Origin: JADGGV01 sp035715725
GTDB taxonomy: Bacteria; Gemmatimonadota; Gemmatimonadetes; Longimicrobiales; RSA9
Assembly: GCA_035715725.1 (NCBI GenBank)
Contig: DASTKT010000173.1
Coordinates: forward strand, 1 to 64,000
DNA: 64,000 nucleotides
Reading direction: 5' to 3'
Numbering within the stretch: position 1 is the first letter of the stretch; each line of letters starts with the position of its first letter. The notes under the pieces are model-generated. The model was not told where the DNA came from. It saw nothing but the letters and a program-made list of their open reading frames with translations, and made no database searches. Made by a program: the position numbers and the translations under genes. Positions 1 to 8,549 of the stretch are shown here, piece by piece.

Positions 1-108
1 CTGGGCGTCATGGCGGAGGTGAGCGACTTCATCAGCGGCGGCGACGGCGCCGCCTCGACGCAGCACGACGCGTACGGCCTGGTGGGGCTGCGAGTGAAGC
101 TTTTCTGA
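1..108 (+). CDS. Outer-membrane beta-barrel protein, C-terminal end (partial)
   Basis: The reading frame is open from the window edge to a TGA and gives 35 residues ending in GLVGLRVKLF. Alternating hydrophobic residues with a C-terminal Phe are typical of the last strand of outer-membrane beta-barrels and serve as the BAM recognition signal (family knowledge). The rest of the gene lies outside the window, so the family cannot be named. A strong terminator follows 52 bases downstream, which supports this as the true end of a transcription unit. Confidence 0.6.
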   Translation: MGVMAEVSDFISGGDGAASTQHDAYGLVGLRVKLF

Positions 109-160
109 GTCCGGCCCGGATCCGGGGCGGATGCCTCGGACCGAGCGGTGGATAGCATGA

Positions 161-198
161 GGGGACGCCGGAGATCTTTCCGGCGTCCCCGTTTTTTC
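161..198 (+). terminator. Rho-independent terminator
   Basis: A perfect 12-bp stem (161-172 with 179-190, GGGGACGCCGGA) and a 6-base loop are followed by GTTTTTTC. It lies just downstream of the truncated beta-barrel gene. It is the only hairpin in the window with a long run of T on one side only, so it should act on plus-strand transcripts. Confidence 0.9.
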
Positions 199-402
199 GC
201 GCCCGCCTCCTCCTCTCCGGCGGTTCCGGTTCAGGCTCCGCAGCGCGTGCCCGAACGCCCTCTCCCGCCAGCCCACGGCTTCCTCGCTCCCGGCGGCGCG
301 GTCCGCCGGGTGCGCCGCTCACGCAGAGTCGGGCGGGCGCCCCGGATTTCGCGGGCGGGGACGCCCGGCCGCCCGCGAACGCAAGCACGGAGTGGAGACC
401 GA

Positions 403-2097
403 TCAGCGGCGCCGCTTCACCCGGATCCCGCACTCCGCGAGCGCCTGGCGCGGCGCCGCGTGGTACGGCATGAGGCTCGCCGCGGCGCGGGCGTGCGGCA
501 CGCGCCGCGAGCAGCTCCCGCGGCGCATCATCATGAGGTGCAGGCGGTAGTCGCCGGGGTCGAAGCGGAGCGCGCGCTCCATGCTGGCGCGGGACGTGGA
601 CTCGTAGGTGAGAATGATCGCGGCGAGCTGTCCGCCCGTCACCAGCGTCACGAGGAGCGCGAAGACGGCGGCCGTGCTGGCCAGGCCGAAGCGCTGGCGT
701 GTCGCCAGCCGGCGGGACACGACCGCGCCGGTGGTGGGGAGGAGCGCGCCCATCGAGGCGGCCACGAAGAACGCGGGCGTGGCGAGGAGCAGGACGGCGT
801 CGAACATCCCGGTCACGAGCGCGGCCGCGAGCACGCCGAGGAGCATGGTCGCGGCGACGGCGGCGTCGGGGTCCTGCCCGCGCAGCCGGCGCAGCGCGAT
901 CAGGCAGGTCGCGGCGCCGGCGCCGAGGAGGAGCAGCACGGCGATCGGGCCGCGCTCGACCAGGTACGTGACCCAGTCGCTGCTCGGCCACGGGTTCGTG
1001 GGGATCGGATCGTCGGGGTCGAAGGCGGGGTCCCGCGGCGTGGTCACCCGCGGGTACTGCACGAACCAGTTGCCCGGTCCCGCGCCGAAGAGCGGGTCCC
1101 GCTCCAGCATCTTGAGCGAGTTCTTGTACTGGATCAGCCGCCCGCGCCCGGACCCGCCGCGGTAATCGGTGAGCCGGCTGAACGTCTCGGAGTACGGGTT
1201 CGCGGAGCGCCACTCGAGGCGGTTCGGCGCCAGCGCCGCCACGACCGCGCCGAGCGCCAGGGCGACGAGGGCGCCGCGCAACCGTCCGGGCACGACGCCC
1301 GCGCGCAGCGTGCGCCGGCCGACGATCGCGGCCACGGCCATCGCGGCGAGCGCCGCCGAGAGGCCGAGCCAGCCGGCGCGCGAGCGCGTGAGCACGATGG
1401 CCACCCCCGCCACGAAGATCGCCGCGAGCGCGAGCCGCGCCGTGAGCGGCCGGCGCGCCCGCAGCCGCGCCATCAGCAGGAGCGGCGCGGAGATGGCGAT
1501 CAGGTGGGCCAGGAAGTTCCGGTTGCCGAACGTCCCGCCCGGCGGCCGCGTGTCGGAGAACCAGGAGAGGTCGAGGCCGTAGGCTTGGCCCGCGCCGAGC
1601 GCGGCCGCGAGCGTCGCGGCGGCGGCCAGCCCGCCGACGACCCAGCGCCCGCGCGTCGCGGCCACCCGCCGCGCCGCCAGGTACACCACGAAGCTGGAGA
1701 ACGACAGCCCCAGCCCGTAGAGCCCCAGCCACCGGTTGCTGGCGAAGAGCGCGGCCAGCGCCGTCCAGCCGAGGAAGAGCGCGAGGAGCAGGTCGACGAC
1801 GCCCAGCTCGATCCGGCGCCAGCCCGGCAGCAGCAGCGCCAGGCAGAGGAGCGCGGCCGCGTGGACGGAGAGCGCCTTCGGGACGAGGAAGCGGTCGAGA
1901 TCGAAGATCTCCGAGCGCGTGCACGCCAGCACGGTGGCGAACGCGCCGAGCACGACGATGACCGCGATGACGTTGTCGACGAGCGTCGGGCGCACGCGCT
2001 CCAGCGCGATCGACACCGGCTCGCGGACTGGCCGCGGCGCTGCGGTCGCGTCCAGGCGGAGGCGTTCGAACGAGGTCACGATGCGTGGCGGCGGCAA
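403..2097 (-). CDS. O-antigen ligase / Wzy-like polytopic membrane protein
   Basis: A 564-residue inner-membrane protein with about ten or more hydrophobic segments. It carries the pattern of the O-antigen ligase/polymerase family (Wzy_C): FGNRNFLAHL near residue 190, LTRSRAGWLGL near 235, then a large loop with NSLKML and LFGAGPGNWF near 330-345. Family members join or polymerise lipid-linked glycans on the periplasmic face; which reaction this one performs cannot be told. The C-terminal 70 residues (RALRFDPGDYRLHL) look like a TPR remnant. The start shown is TTG without a visible ribosome site; a GTG at 2079 is an alternative. No glycosyltransferases flank it, so it is not in an obvious polysaccharide cluster. 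Confidence 0.75.
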   Translation of the reverse strand: MPPPRIVTSFERLRLDATAAPRPVREPVSIALERVRPTLVDNVIAVIVVLGAFATVLACTRSEIFDLDRFLVPKALSVHAAALLCLALLLPGWRRIELGVVDLLLALFLGWTALAALFASNRWLGLYGLGLSFSSFVVYLAARRVAATRGRWVVGGLAAAATLAAALGAGQAYGLDLSWFSDTRPPGGTFGNRNFLAHLIAISAPLLLMARLRARRPLTARLALAAIFVAGVAIVLTRSRAGWLGLSAALAAMAVAAIVGRRTLRAGVVPGRLRGALVALALGAVVAALAPNRLEWRSANPYSETFSRLTDYRGGSGRGRLIQYKNSLKMLERDPLFGAGPGNWFVQYPRVTTPRDPAFDPDDPIPTNPWPSSDWVTYLVERGPIAVLLLLGAGAATCLIALRRLRGQDPDAAVAATMLLGVLAAALVTGMFDAVLLLATPAFFVAASMGALLPTTGAVVSRRLATRQRFGLASTAAVFALLVTLVTGGQLAAIILTYESTSRASMERALRFDPGDYRLHLMMMRRGSCSRRVPHARAAASLMPYHAAPRQALAECGIRVKRRR

Positions 2098-2201
2098 ATC
2101 CGGAACGGCGGCGCCCTGTGCCCCGCACCCTCGCGGGGGAGTGGTGCCGCTCCCGAAAGATCGCTCCGGACCCCCTGCCTCGGCAAGCGCCTATCTCCGC
2201 T

Positions 2202-3878
2202 CTACATACGGCGATAGCGCGGTCCGCTCCCGCCCTCGCGCGGCGTCCAGCGCGGCCCGAGCACGTCGGTGGCCTTGCAGTCGATGCAGTTCGGCGGGTT
2301 CACGACCAGGCCGTCGCCGGAGCGCTCGTAGACGCCGGCCGGGCAGAGGTGCTCGTACATCTCCGCCACCTCCGGCGGGACGTCTCTCGCCACGATGAGG
2401 TGGGGCGGGATGTCGTCGCGCGTGGTGTTCCCCGACTTGAAGACGGCGTCCACCTTGCCGAACGTCAGCTTTCCGTCCGGCGTGAAGGCGGGCACGGGCT
2501 CGGCGCGCTTCGGCACGCGGTTGTCGCCCTCCATCTCGATCCGGCCGCCGGGGATGGCGCCGCCGGTGAGCGTGGCGAGCGTCGCCTTGAACCCGCCGAC
2601 GTAGAAGCCGTCCTTGAAGACGAGGCGCAGGTTGCGGCGGGCGTGCAGGTCCTTGACGATGAAGGAGTCGTTCACGGCGCGGTCGTAGGCGGCGAGCGTC
2701 GCGGCGGAGACGTCGCCGGCCTTGAGCGCATCGAAGATCGTGCGCGCGGCCAGCATCCCCGAGTGCATCGCGTAGTGGATCCCCTTGAGCGAGGCCACCT
2801 CGACGAAGCCGGCGGAGTCGCCGACGACGAGGAGGCCGTCGCCGGAGCGGCGCTCCGGCAGCGACCAGTAGCCGCCCTCCGGGATCGTCTTCGCGCCCCA
2901 CTCCACCATCTCGCCGCCCTCGAGGTACTGCCGGAAGAGCGGGTGCAGCTTCATCCGTTGCAGCAGCCCGTGCACGTCGAGGTCGATCTGGCGGTAGTCG
3001 AGCCCGACGACGAGGCCCAGCGCCACCACGTTCGGCTCCAGCGGGTACATGAAGCTGCCGCCGAAGGCGTCGTTCGGGAGCGGCCACCCCATGGTGTGGA
3101 CGATCGCGTCGAGCGGCCGCTTCGTCTCCCAGATCTCCTTGACGCCCAGCGCGAAGAGCTGCGGGTTCGCGCGAGGCACGTTCTGCCAGTCGAAGTACGC
3201 CTGCGCGAGCATGCCGCGGGTCCCCTCGGCCAGGACGGTCACCCGCGCCGTGACGTCCGTCGGCGGCATGTACCCGGAGCCCGGCTGACCCTCCCGGTTC
3301 AGCCCGGTGGCGACGGTCCGGATCCCGCGCACCCGGCTCCCCTCGACCAGCAGTTGCCCCGCCGGGAAGCCGGTGAAGACGTTCACGCCCGCCGCTTCGG
3401 CCTTCTCCCCGAGCCAGCGCACGATCTCGCAGATCGAGCCGATCTGGTTGCCGTGGTTCTTCATCGTGGGCGGCGTCGGGATGCGGACCTGGCCGCCCTC
3501 GCTCAGCACGTACACGCGCTCGGCCGTGACCGGGGCGCGGAACGGGAAGTCCTCCATCTTCAGGTCCGGGAACAGCTCACGGAAGGCGACGGGGTTCACG
3601 ACCGCGCCGGAGAGGCAGTGCTCGCCGAGCGCGTCCGCCTTCTCGAGCACGGCGATGTTCAGCTCGCCGAGCCCGCCGCCGCGCTCGTTGTCCTCGCGCA
3701 CCAGGCGCGCCAGCTCGATCGCGCCGGCCAGGCCGGCGGGCCCGCCGCCGACGAAGAGCACGTCCATCTCGACGGCCTCGTCGCTCGGCGGCTCCGCCTG
3801 GATGATGTAGTCGAGCGGCAGGTTCGGCTGGTACTTCGCCGGAACGACCGGCAGGCTGCGGTTTCCTTCACCCGGCAT
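2202..3878 (-). CDS. Electron-transfer flavoprotein:ubiquinone oxidoreductase
   Basis: ETF-QO passes electrons from acyl-CoA dehydrogenases via ETF to membrane quinone. The 558 residues show the N-terminal FAD motif GGGPAGLAGA (about residues 44-53), the central FixC-like region and a C-terminal ferredoxin-like domain. ATG at 3878 is supported by AGGAG 7 bases upstream. In the cluster region HLCPAGVYE and NCIDCKATD supply three cysteines; the position that is Cys in the usual CxxCxxC motif is Thr here, and the linker before EGGSGP is shortened. The family is certain, but the state of the iron-sulfur centre is open. It lies 75 bases downstream of moeA on the same strand. Confidence 0.93.
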   Translation of the reverse strand: MPGEGNRSLPVVPAKYQPNLPLDYIIQAEPPSDEAVEMDVLFVGGGPAGLAGAIELARLVREDNERGGGLGELNIAVLEKADALGEHCLSGAVVNPVAFRELFPDLKMEDFPFRAPVTAERVYVLSEGGQVRIPTPPTMKNHGNQIGSICEIVRWLGEKAEAAGVNVFTGFPAGQLLVEGSRVRGIRTVATGLNREGQPGSGYMPPTDVTARVTVLAEGTRGMLAQAYFDWQNVPRANPQLFALGVKEIWETKRPLDAIVHTMGWPLPNDAFGGSFMYPLEPNVVALGLVVGLDYRQIDLDVHGLLQRMKLHPLFRQYLEGGEMVEWGAKTIPEGGYWSLPERRSGDGLLVVGDSAGFVEVASLKGIHYAMHSGMLAARTIFDALKAGDVSAATLAAYDRAVNDSFIVKDLHARRNLRLVFKDGFYVGGFKATLATLTGGAIPGGRIEMEGDNRVPKRAEPVPAFTPDGKLTFGKVDAVFKSGNTTRDDIPPHLIVARDVPPEVAEMYEHLCPAGVYERSGDGLVVNPPNCIDCKATDVLGPRWTPREGGSGPRYRRM

Positions 3879-3953
3879 CGGCGGCTCCTGATCGGTGGGC
3901 GCCGTGGCGGCGCCTCGGATGGTCGAGCGGGCGGGAAAGTATCGTGTGCGGCC

Positions 3954-5228
3954 TCAAAAGCCCACCCCCGCCCGCCCGGCATCCGGCGCCGGCAGCGGCA
4001 TGGCGACCAGCATCTCGCCCGCCTCCACGACCTCGACGTCGATCGGGACCAGCACGAACGCGTCCGCGGCGGCCATCGAGGTCAGGATCCCGGAGCCCTG
4101 CGGCCCCGTGAGGCGGGCCAGCCAGCCGCCCGCGCCGTCCGGCTCGAGCCGCGCCCGCAGGAAGCGGAGCAGCCCCGGCGGCGAGACGATCCGCTCCGCG
4201 GCCCGGACGCGGATCGTCGGCGTGTGCACGTCGGCGCGCCCCTGCATCCGCCGCAGCGCCGGGCGCACCAGCACCTCGAACGTGACCAGCGCGGAGACTG
4301 GATTCCCCGGCAGCCCGAAGACCGCCGTCTCGTCCAGCGTGCCGAAGGAGAACGGGCTCCCCGGCCGCACCTTCACGCGCCAGAAGTGCAGCCGGAACCC
4401 CAGCTCCTCCAGCGCATCCTTCATCAGGTCGTGGTCGCCGACGCTGGCGCCGGCCGTCGTGAGCAGCGCGTCCGCGCCGCGGGCGCGCGCCAGATGCTCG
4501 AGCAGGCTGTCCCGGTCGTCCCGCGCGATCCCGAGCACCTGCGGGACGCCGCCGGCCGAGTGCACCGCGGCCGCCAGGGCGTACGCGTTCGAGTTCGCGA
4601 TCCGGCGTCCGGCCAGCACCTCGTCGAACGCATCCAGCTCGGCCAGCTCGTCGCCGTTCGACAGGATCGCCACCCGCGGGCGCCGCCACACCTCGACCTC
4701 GGCGCGGCCGACGGTGGCGAGCACGCCGATCTCGGCCGGCCGGAGCACGCGCCCCGGCTCCAGCACCACGTCGTCCCGGCGCAGGTCCTCGCCCGCGTGG
4801 CGCACGTTCCGCCCCGCGTCGACGTCCTTGACCACGGCCACGCGGTCGTTCGGCGCCGGCTCGGTGTGCTCGATCCGGATGACGGAATCCGCGCCCACCG
4901 GGATCGGCGCGCCGGTCATGATCCGCGTCGCCTCGCCCGGCCCGAGCGCGCGCGTCGGGAACGCGCCGGCCGGCACATCCTCGACCACGCGCAGCAGTGC
5001 CGGCGATGCCCGCGTCGCCCCGGCAACGTCCGCGGCCCGCGCCGCGAAGCCGTCCATCGCGCTGTTGTCCCACGGCGGCTGGTCGATCGGCGAGACCACG
5101 CGTTCCGCCAGCGTGCGCGCGAACGCGTCCGCCAGCGCGACGCGCTCCGTCGTGAGCGGCGCCACGACGGCCAGGATCCGCTCCAGCGCCTCGTGCGCCG
5201 TCAGCCAGTCTGCGGTGCGCCCGCTCAC
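3954..5228 (-). CDS. moeA: Molybdopterin molybdenumtransferase MoeA
   Basis: Inserts molybdate into adenylylated molybdopterin, the last step of Mo-cofactor synthesis. The 424-residue protein has the full domain order: N-terminal DNSAMDGFA, MTGAPIPVGAD, the MoCF-binding TTAGASVGDHDLMKD and GLPGNPVSAL, then the small C-terminal beta domain. The start is GTG at 5228, whose GTGA overlaps the TGA of mobA, implying translational coupling. A longer reading upstream is mobA sequence in another frame. Third gene of fdhD-mobA-moeA. Confidence 0.95.
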   Translation of the reverse strand: MSGRTADWLTAHEALERILAVVAPLTTERVALADAFARTLAERVVSPIDQPPWDNSAMDGFAARAADVAGATRASPALLRVVEDVPAGAFPTRALGPGEATRIMTGAPIPVGADSVIRIEHTEPAPNDRVAVVKDVDAGRNVRHAGEDLRRDDVVLEPGRVLRPAEIGVLATVGRAEVEVWRRPRVAILSNGDELAELDAFDEVLAGRRIANSNAYALAAAVHSAGGVPQVLGIARDDRDSLLEHLARARGADALLTTAGASVGDHDLMKDALEELGFRLHFWRVKVRPGSPFSFGTLDETAVFGLPGNPVSALVTFEVLVRPALRRMQGRADVHTPTIRVRAAERIVSPPGLLRFLRARLEPDGAGGWLARLTGPQGSGILTSMAAADAFVLVPIDVEVVEAGEMLVAMPLPAPDAGRAGVGF

Positions 5229-5848
5229 GGCGCAGCCTCCGCCGCCAGGCGCTCCGCGCGCTCCCGCTCCTCGGGCGTGTTCACGTTCAGGAAGAGCATG
5301 TCGGGGTCGCCGAAGGCGCGCACCTCCTCCAGCGGGACCGTGCGCACCACGACGTCGTCGAAGAAGCCCACGATGTGCATCTCGCCGCGCCCCAGCTCGG
5401 CCTCGATCGCTCCGATGCACGCCGTGCCGTAGTACGCGCACAGCGGCTCGACGCCGCGGCGGCTCCCGCTCGCGGGGGCCACCACGTCCGGCGCGGGGTC
5501 ACGGCCGGCCTCGGCCAGCAGGCGCCGCAGCAGCGGCGAGGACAGGAACGGCATGTCGCAGGCGACGGCGAGAACGCCGGGACGGCCCTGCTCGCGCGCC
5601 CAGCAGAGCGCCGTCAGGATGCCGCCGAGCACGCCGGCGCCCGGCCGCACGTCGGGCCGCATCGGCAGCCCGACACCCGCGTAGACGTCCGGCTCGTTGG
5701 CCACGAGAACCAGGTCGGGGAGCACCGAGCCGAGCGCCCGCCGCACCCGCTCCACGATCGGCTCTCCCGCCACCGTGGCCAGCGCCTTGTGGGCGCCGTA
5801 GCGGCGGTTCTGGCCGCCGGCCAGGATCGCGCCGAGCGGCGCGCTCAT
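5225..5848 (-). CDS. mobA: Molybdenum cofactor guanylyltransferase MobA
   Basis: Adds GMP to Mo-molybdopterin to form the bis-MGD precursor used by DMSO-reductase-family enzymes such as formate dehydrogenase. The 207 residues start with the nucleotidyltransferase signature LAGGQNRRYGAHKAL and contain ACDMPFLS, where the Asp binds metal. The ATG at 5848 overlaps the fdhD stop (ATGA) and its own stop overlaps the moeA start, so the three are translated as a unit. No molybdoenzyme apoprotein is encoded in the window. Confidence 0.93.
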   Translation of the reverse strand: MSAPLGAILAGGQNRRYGAHKALATVAGEPIVERVRRALGSVLPDLVLVANEPDVYAGVGLPMRPDVRPGAGVLGGILTALCWAREQGRPGVLAVACDMPFLSSPLLRRLLAEAGRDPAPDVVAPASGSRRGVEPLCAYYGTACIGAIEAELGRGEMHIVGFFDDVVVRTVPLEEVRAFGDPDMLFLNVNTPEERERAERLAAEAAP

Positions 5849-6585
5849 CCGCCGGCCGCCCCGGGGCCCGGGCCGGAGCGCGCCGCGTGGACGAACGGCT
5901 CCTTCGAGGCCGCCCGCGCCACGATCGGCACGCCGGCCGCCGCCGCGATCTCGACGGCGAGCGTGGTCGGCACCGACCGGCTCGCCACCCAGCCCAGTCT
6001 CGCGCGCGCGGCCTTCCGGGCGATCTCGCCGCTGACTCGCGCAGTCAGCACGAGGCCCAGGCCGGAGAGGTCCGCGCCCGCGAGCAGCGCGAGCCCGATG
6101 GCCTTGTCCACGGCGTTGTGCCGCCCGATGTCCTCGACCGCGGCGAGCAGCCGCTCGCCGTCGGAGAGTGCGGCCGCGTGGATCCCGCCGGTGTCCTGGT
6201 AGCGCTCCGCGCCGGCGTAGAGCGCGCGGAACAGCTCGGGGAAGGCGTCCGTCGCCGGGAGCGCAGCCGCGCCGCCTCGCCCGGCGACGTCGCCCTCCAC
6301 CCCCTCCGCCCGCCGCCGCCGGAGCGCCTCCGCCGCCGCCGCGCGCGCCCCGGCCACCTCCGCCCGCACGATCGTCGCCGCCGGCGTCTCCTCGACGTCC
6401 AGCGCCCGCATGTCGGCGGCGTCGTCGATGAAGCCTTCGGCCAGCAGCCAGCCGGCGGCCAGCGCCCGGGCGTGCTCCGGCGTGTACGTCCAGGCGGACA
6501 CCGGCCGCCCGTTCACGTCCAGCCGGATGCGCCGCTCCTCGACCGCCCGGGCGCGGCCGCCCGGCTCCGGCGCCGTCACGCCCAT
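5845..6585 (-). CDS. fdhD: FdhD-family protein lacking cysteines
   Basis: FdhD carries sulfur from IscS to the Mo-bis-MGD cofactor of formate dehydrogenases. Family features are clear: AGWLLAEGFI, DTGGIHAAAL, VEDIGRHNAVDKAIG, VLTARVSGEIARKA and SRSVPTTLAVEIA. The mobile loop that normally holds a CGVCG-type pair is replaced by an Arg/Gly/Ala-rich stretch around residues 90-115, and there is no Cys anywhere in the 246 residues. ATG at 6585 was chosen because conserved sequence begins soon after it; a GTG at 6624 would add 13 residues. Neither has a good ribosome site. It leads the operon with mobA and moeA. Confidence 0.88.
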   Translation of the reverse strand: MGVTAPEPGGRARAVEERRIRLDVNGRPVSAWTYTPEHARALAAGWLLAEGFIDDAADMRALDVEETPAATIVRAEVAGARAAAAEALRRRRAEGVEGDVAGRGGAAALPATDAFPELFRALYAGAERYQDTGGIHAAALSDGERLLAAVEDIGRHNAVDKAIGLALLAGADLSGLGLVLTARVSGEIARKAARARLGWVASRSVPTTLAVEIAAAAGVPIVARAASKEPFVHAARSGPGPGAAGG

Positions 6586-6679
6586 CGCCCGGCGAGAGCC
6601 GACCCAGCGTACGCCGGGCCACACGTTGCGGGGCGGGGACGGCCGTCCCGCGCCGCGCCGGACCGCTGCGCGGCGGCGC

Positions 6680-7207
6680 TCAGAAGAACACCCGGACGGG
6701 GAAGAGCAGCAGCCACAGCAGCACCTGCACGGCCATCAGGAGCGCGAAGCCGATGACGGCCGTCAGGATCGCCTTCTCGGTGCTGAAGTCGAGCGCCTGC
6801 CGGATGGCGACGATCACCGCGATCAGCATCCAGATCCCGACCGCGACGCGGACCACCACGCCGAGGATCGGGATGACGCCGAAGATGCGCAGCAGCCCCG
6901 GCGCGTGCGCGAAGCCGACGGTCCGCAGCAGCTCGCCCCACGTCGCCGTGCCGCCGAGCCAGCTGCCGACGAGGTAGGTGACGCCGGACCAGACCAGCCA
7001 CCCCGCGTACGCCGAGATCAGCCCGCCGAGGATCCCGGTGGCGCCGTCCCGGATCCCGCCGATCGCCGTGGCGACCGCCACCAGCCCGACGACGAGGGCG
7101 GCCTGTCCCGTCGCGTCGCGATCCGCCTCGACCTCCTCGTAGACGGCGATGTCCAGCAGCGCCGCGCCCTTGAGCCGGTCCGCGAAGGACCTTCGCATGA
7201 CCTCCAT
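6680..7207 (-). CDS. YIP1-family integral membrane protein
   Basis: 175 residues with four to five hydrophobic helices: AALVVGLVAVATAIGG, ISAYAGWLVWSGVTYLVGSW, a GIWMLIAVIVAI segment and a C-terminal LMAVQVLLWLLLFP. The layout and the motif TWGELLRTVGFAHAPG match the bacterial YIP1 domain family, whose members have no agreed biochemical role. ATG at 7207 is preceded by AAAGGAG. It is divergent from the BON gene at 7381. Function unknown. Confidence 0.72.
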   Translation of the reverse strand: MEVMRRSFADRLKGAALLDIAVYEEVEADRDATGQAALVVGLVAVATAIGGIRDGATGILGGLISAYAGWLVWSGVTYLVGSWLGGTATWGELLRTVGFAHAPGLLRIFGVIPILGVVVRVAVGIWMLIAVIVAIRQALDFSTEKAILTAVIGFALLMAVQVLLWLLLFPVRVFF

Positions 7208-7380
7208 GGGACTCCTTTCGTTCCGGCGTCCGTCCCCCCGCCGCAAAGTAAGCCGGAGCACACCGCCGAGGAAGCGTCCGGAGCCCGCGCTGCGGCTGGG
7301 TTCCGGGGGCTGCGCGGCACCCTTGTTGCGGCCGCTCCCGCGAGCGTTCCGGGTCGGCACCCATGAAGGAGGAGGCGGAG

Positions 7381-8457
7381 ATGGCACGCTACGATCGCGA
7401 CTGGAACGAGGGCTGGGGAAGGGAGGGGCGCTGGCGCGAGGAATGGCGCGGGCGCGGCCGGCGGCCCGGGCGGGCCCGGCCCAGCCCCGACTGGGCCGAG
7501 ACGCAGAGCTACGGCTACGGCGCCGAGTACCGGGGGCGAGGCTATCCCTACGGCGCCGGCTACCTGCCCGGCATGCCGGGCCGCTTCGGCCGTGCCTACG
7601 ACGAGGGGTACCGGTCCGGAACGTTCGGCCGCCCCACCGGCCCGCGCTCGTTCGGCCGTGGCGGCTTCGCGGCGTACGGCCCGGACTACCTCCGCCGCGG
7701 CCCCCGGCGCGCGCCGTTCCGGCGCACCTGGGAGGGCGGCGGTCTCGGCCGCGGATACCGTGCCGAGCGCGGCCTCGGCGCCGAGCGCGGCTACGAGGAC
7801 CTCGGCTTCCGCGAGCGGACGGAGCGCACCGACTACCGCCGCGGGCGCGGCACCGAGTACGGCTTCGACTTCGACGACAGCGAGCGCTTCCCGCGCGGCC
7901 CCGCGCGCCCGGGCGCGGTGAGCCGGATGTGGGGGCAGAGCGGCCTCGGGATCGCGGGCGGGTACGAGACCGGCCTCCCGCGCGGGGAGCGGGGCCGCCC
8001 GCGCGGCGCCTTCACCGGCCGCGGCACGCTCGACCGCGTCGAGGGCTCCGACTCGGACGACTTCGGCGGCGTCCCGCACCGCCATTACGGCCACACGCCG
8101 CCGGACCGCTGGCCGGCCGACAGCCACGCCACGCCCCATCCGCGCCTGAGCGACGACGACATCCGCGAGTCCGTGCGCGAGAATCTCTTCCAGGACAGCT
8201 TCGTCGAGCCGGAGCGGATCGAGGTCGACGTCCGGGAGGGCGTGGTCACGCTCCGCGGCGACGTCTCCGACTTCATGGAGGCCCGCTATGCCTGGGACGA
8301 CGCCTGGGAGAGCCCCGGCGTCCGCGGCGTCATCAACAACCTGACGGTTCGCACCGACGAGCCGCAGCCGGAGATGAACATGCCGCAGACCACGTCGGGC
8401 GAGGAGGCGTCGTCCTCGTCCGGTGCGCGGCGCACGGGGCGCGCCAGCCGGCGCTGA
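7381..8457 (+). CDS. BON-domain protein with long Arg/Gly/Tyr-rich N-terminus
   Basis: 358 residues. The first 250 or so are low complexity, rich in Arg, Gly, Tyr, Phe and Pro with many RG and YG dipeptides, and look disordered. Residues 255-325 form a BON domain (LSDDDIRESVRENL, then VDVREGVVTLRGDV and GVRGVINNLTVR). BON domains bind phospholipid and occur in periplasmic stress proteins such as OsmY, but no signal peptide is visible here. ATG at 7381 follows AAGGAGG by 9 bases; an upstream ATG at 7363 has no such site. It faces another BON gene at 8550. The role of the tail is unknown. Confidence 0.82.
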   Translation: MARYDRDWNEGWGREGRWREEWRGRGRRPGRARPSPDWAETQSYGYGAEYRGRGYPYGAGYLPGMPGRFGRAYDEGYRSGTFGRPTGPRSFGRGGFAAYGPDYLRRGPRRAPFRRTWEGGGLGRGYRAERGLGAERGYEDLGFRERTERTDYRRGRGTEYGFDFDDSERFPRGPARPGAVSRMWGQSGLGIAGGYETGLPRGERGRPRGAFTGRGTLDRVEGSDSDDFGGVPHRHYGHTPPDRWPADSHATPHPRLSDDDIRESVRENLFQDSFVEPERIEVDVREGVVTLRGDVSDFMEARYAWDDAWESPGVRGVINNLTVRTDEPQPEMNMPQTTSGEEASSSSGARRTGRASRR

Positions 8458-8515
8458 CGCCCGACTCCGCGCGGGTGCAGGCGCGGCGGTCGAACGGCCG
8501 AACGCCTGCGATCGT

Positions 8516-8542
8516 GGCCCCCCGACCCCGGGCCGGGGGGCC
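8516..8542. terminator. GC hairpin between convergent BON genes
   Basis: GGCCCCCCG (8516-8524) pairs with CGGGGGGCC (8534-8542) around a 9-base loop in the 92-bp gap between two convergent genes. There is no T run, so it is a hairpin terminator only by position. Confidence 0.45.
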
Positions 8543-8549
8543 CGCCGTG

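Noticed and set aside
32..2217. Very long open frames on both strands over the O-antigen ligase gene
   Set aside because: Arg/Gly/Ala-rich translations without domains; they are codon-bias shadows in GC-rich DNA, while the 564-residue membrane protein has family motifs.
2085..6756. Plus-strand frames of 950-1100 residues across ETF-QO, moeA, mobA and fdhD
   Set aside because: His/Arg/Asp-rich antisense shadows of four well-recognised genes.
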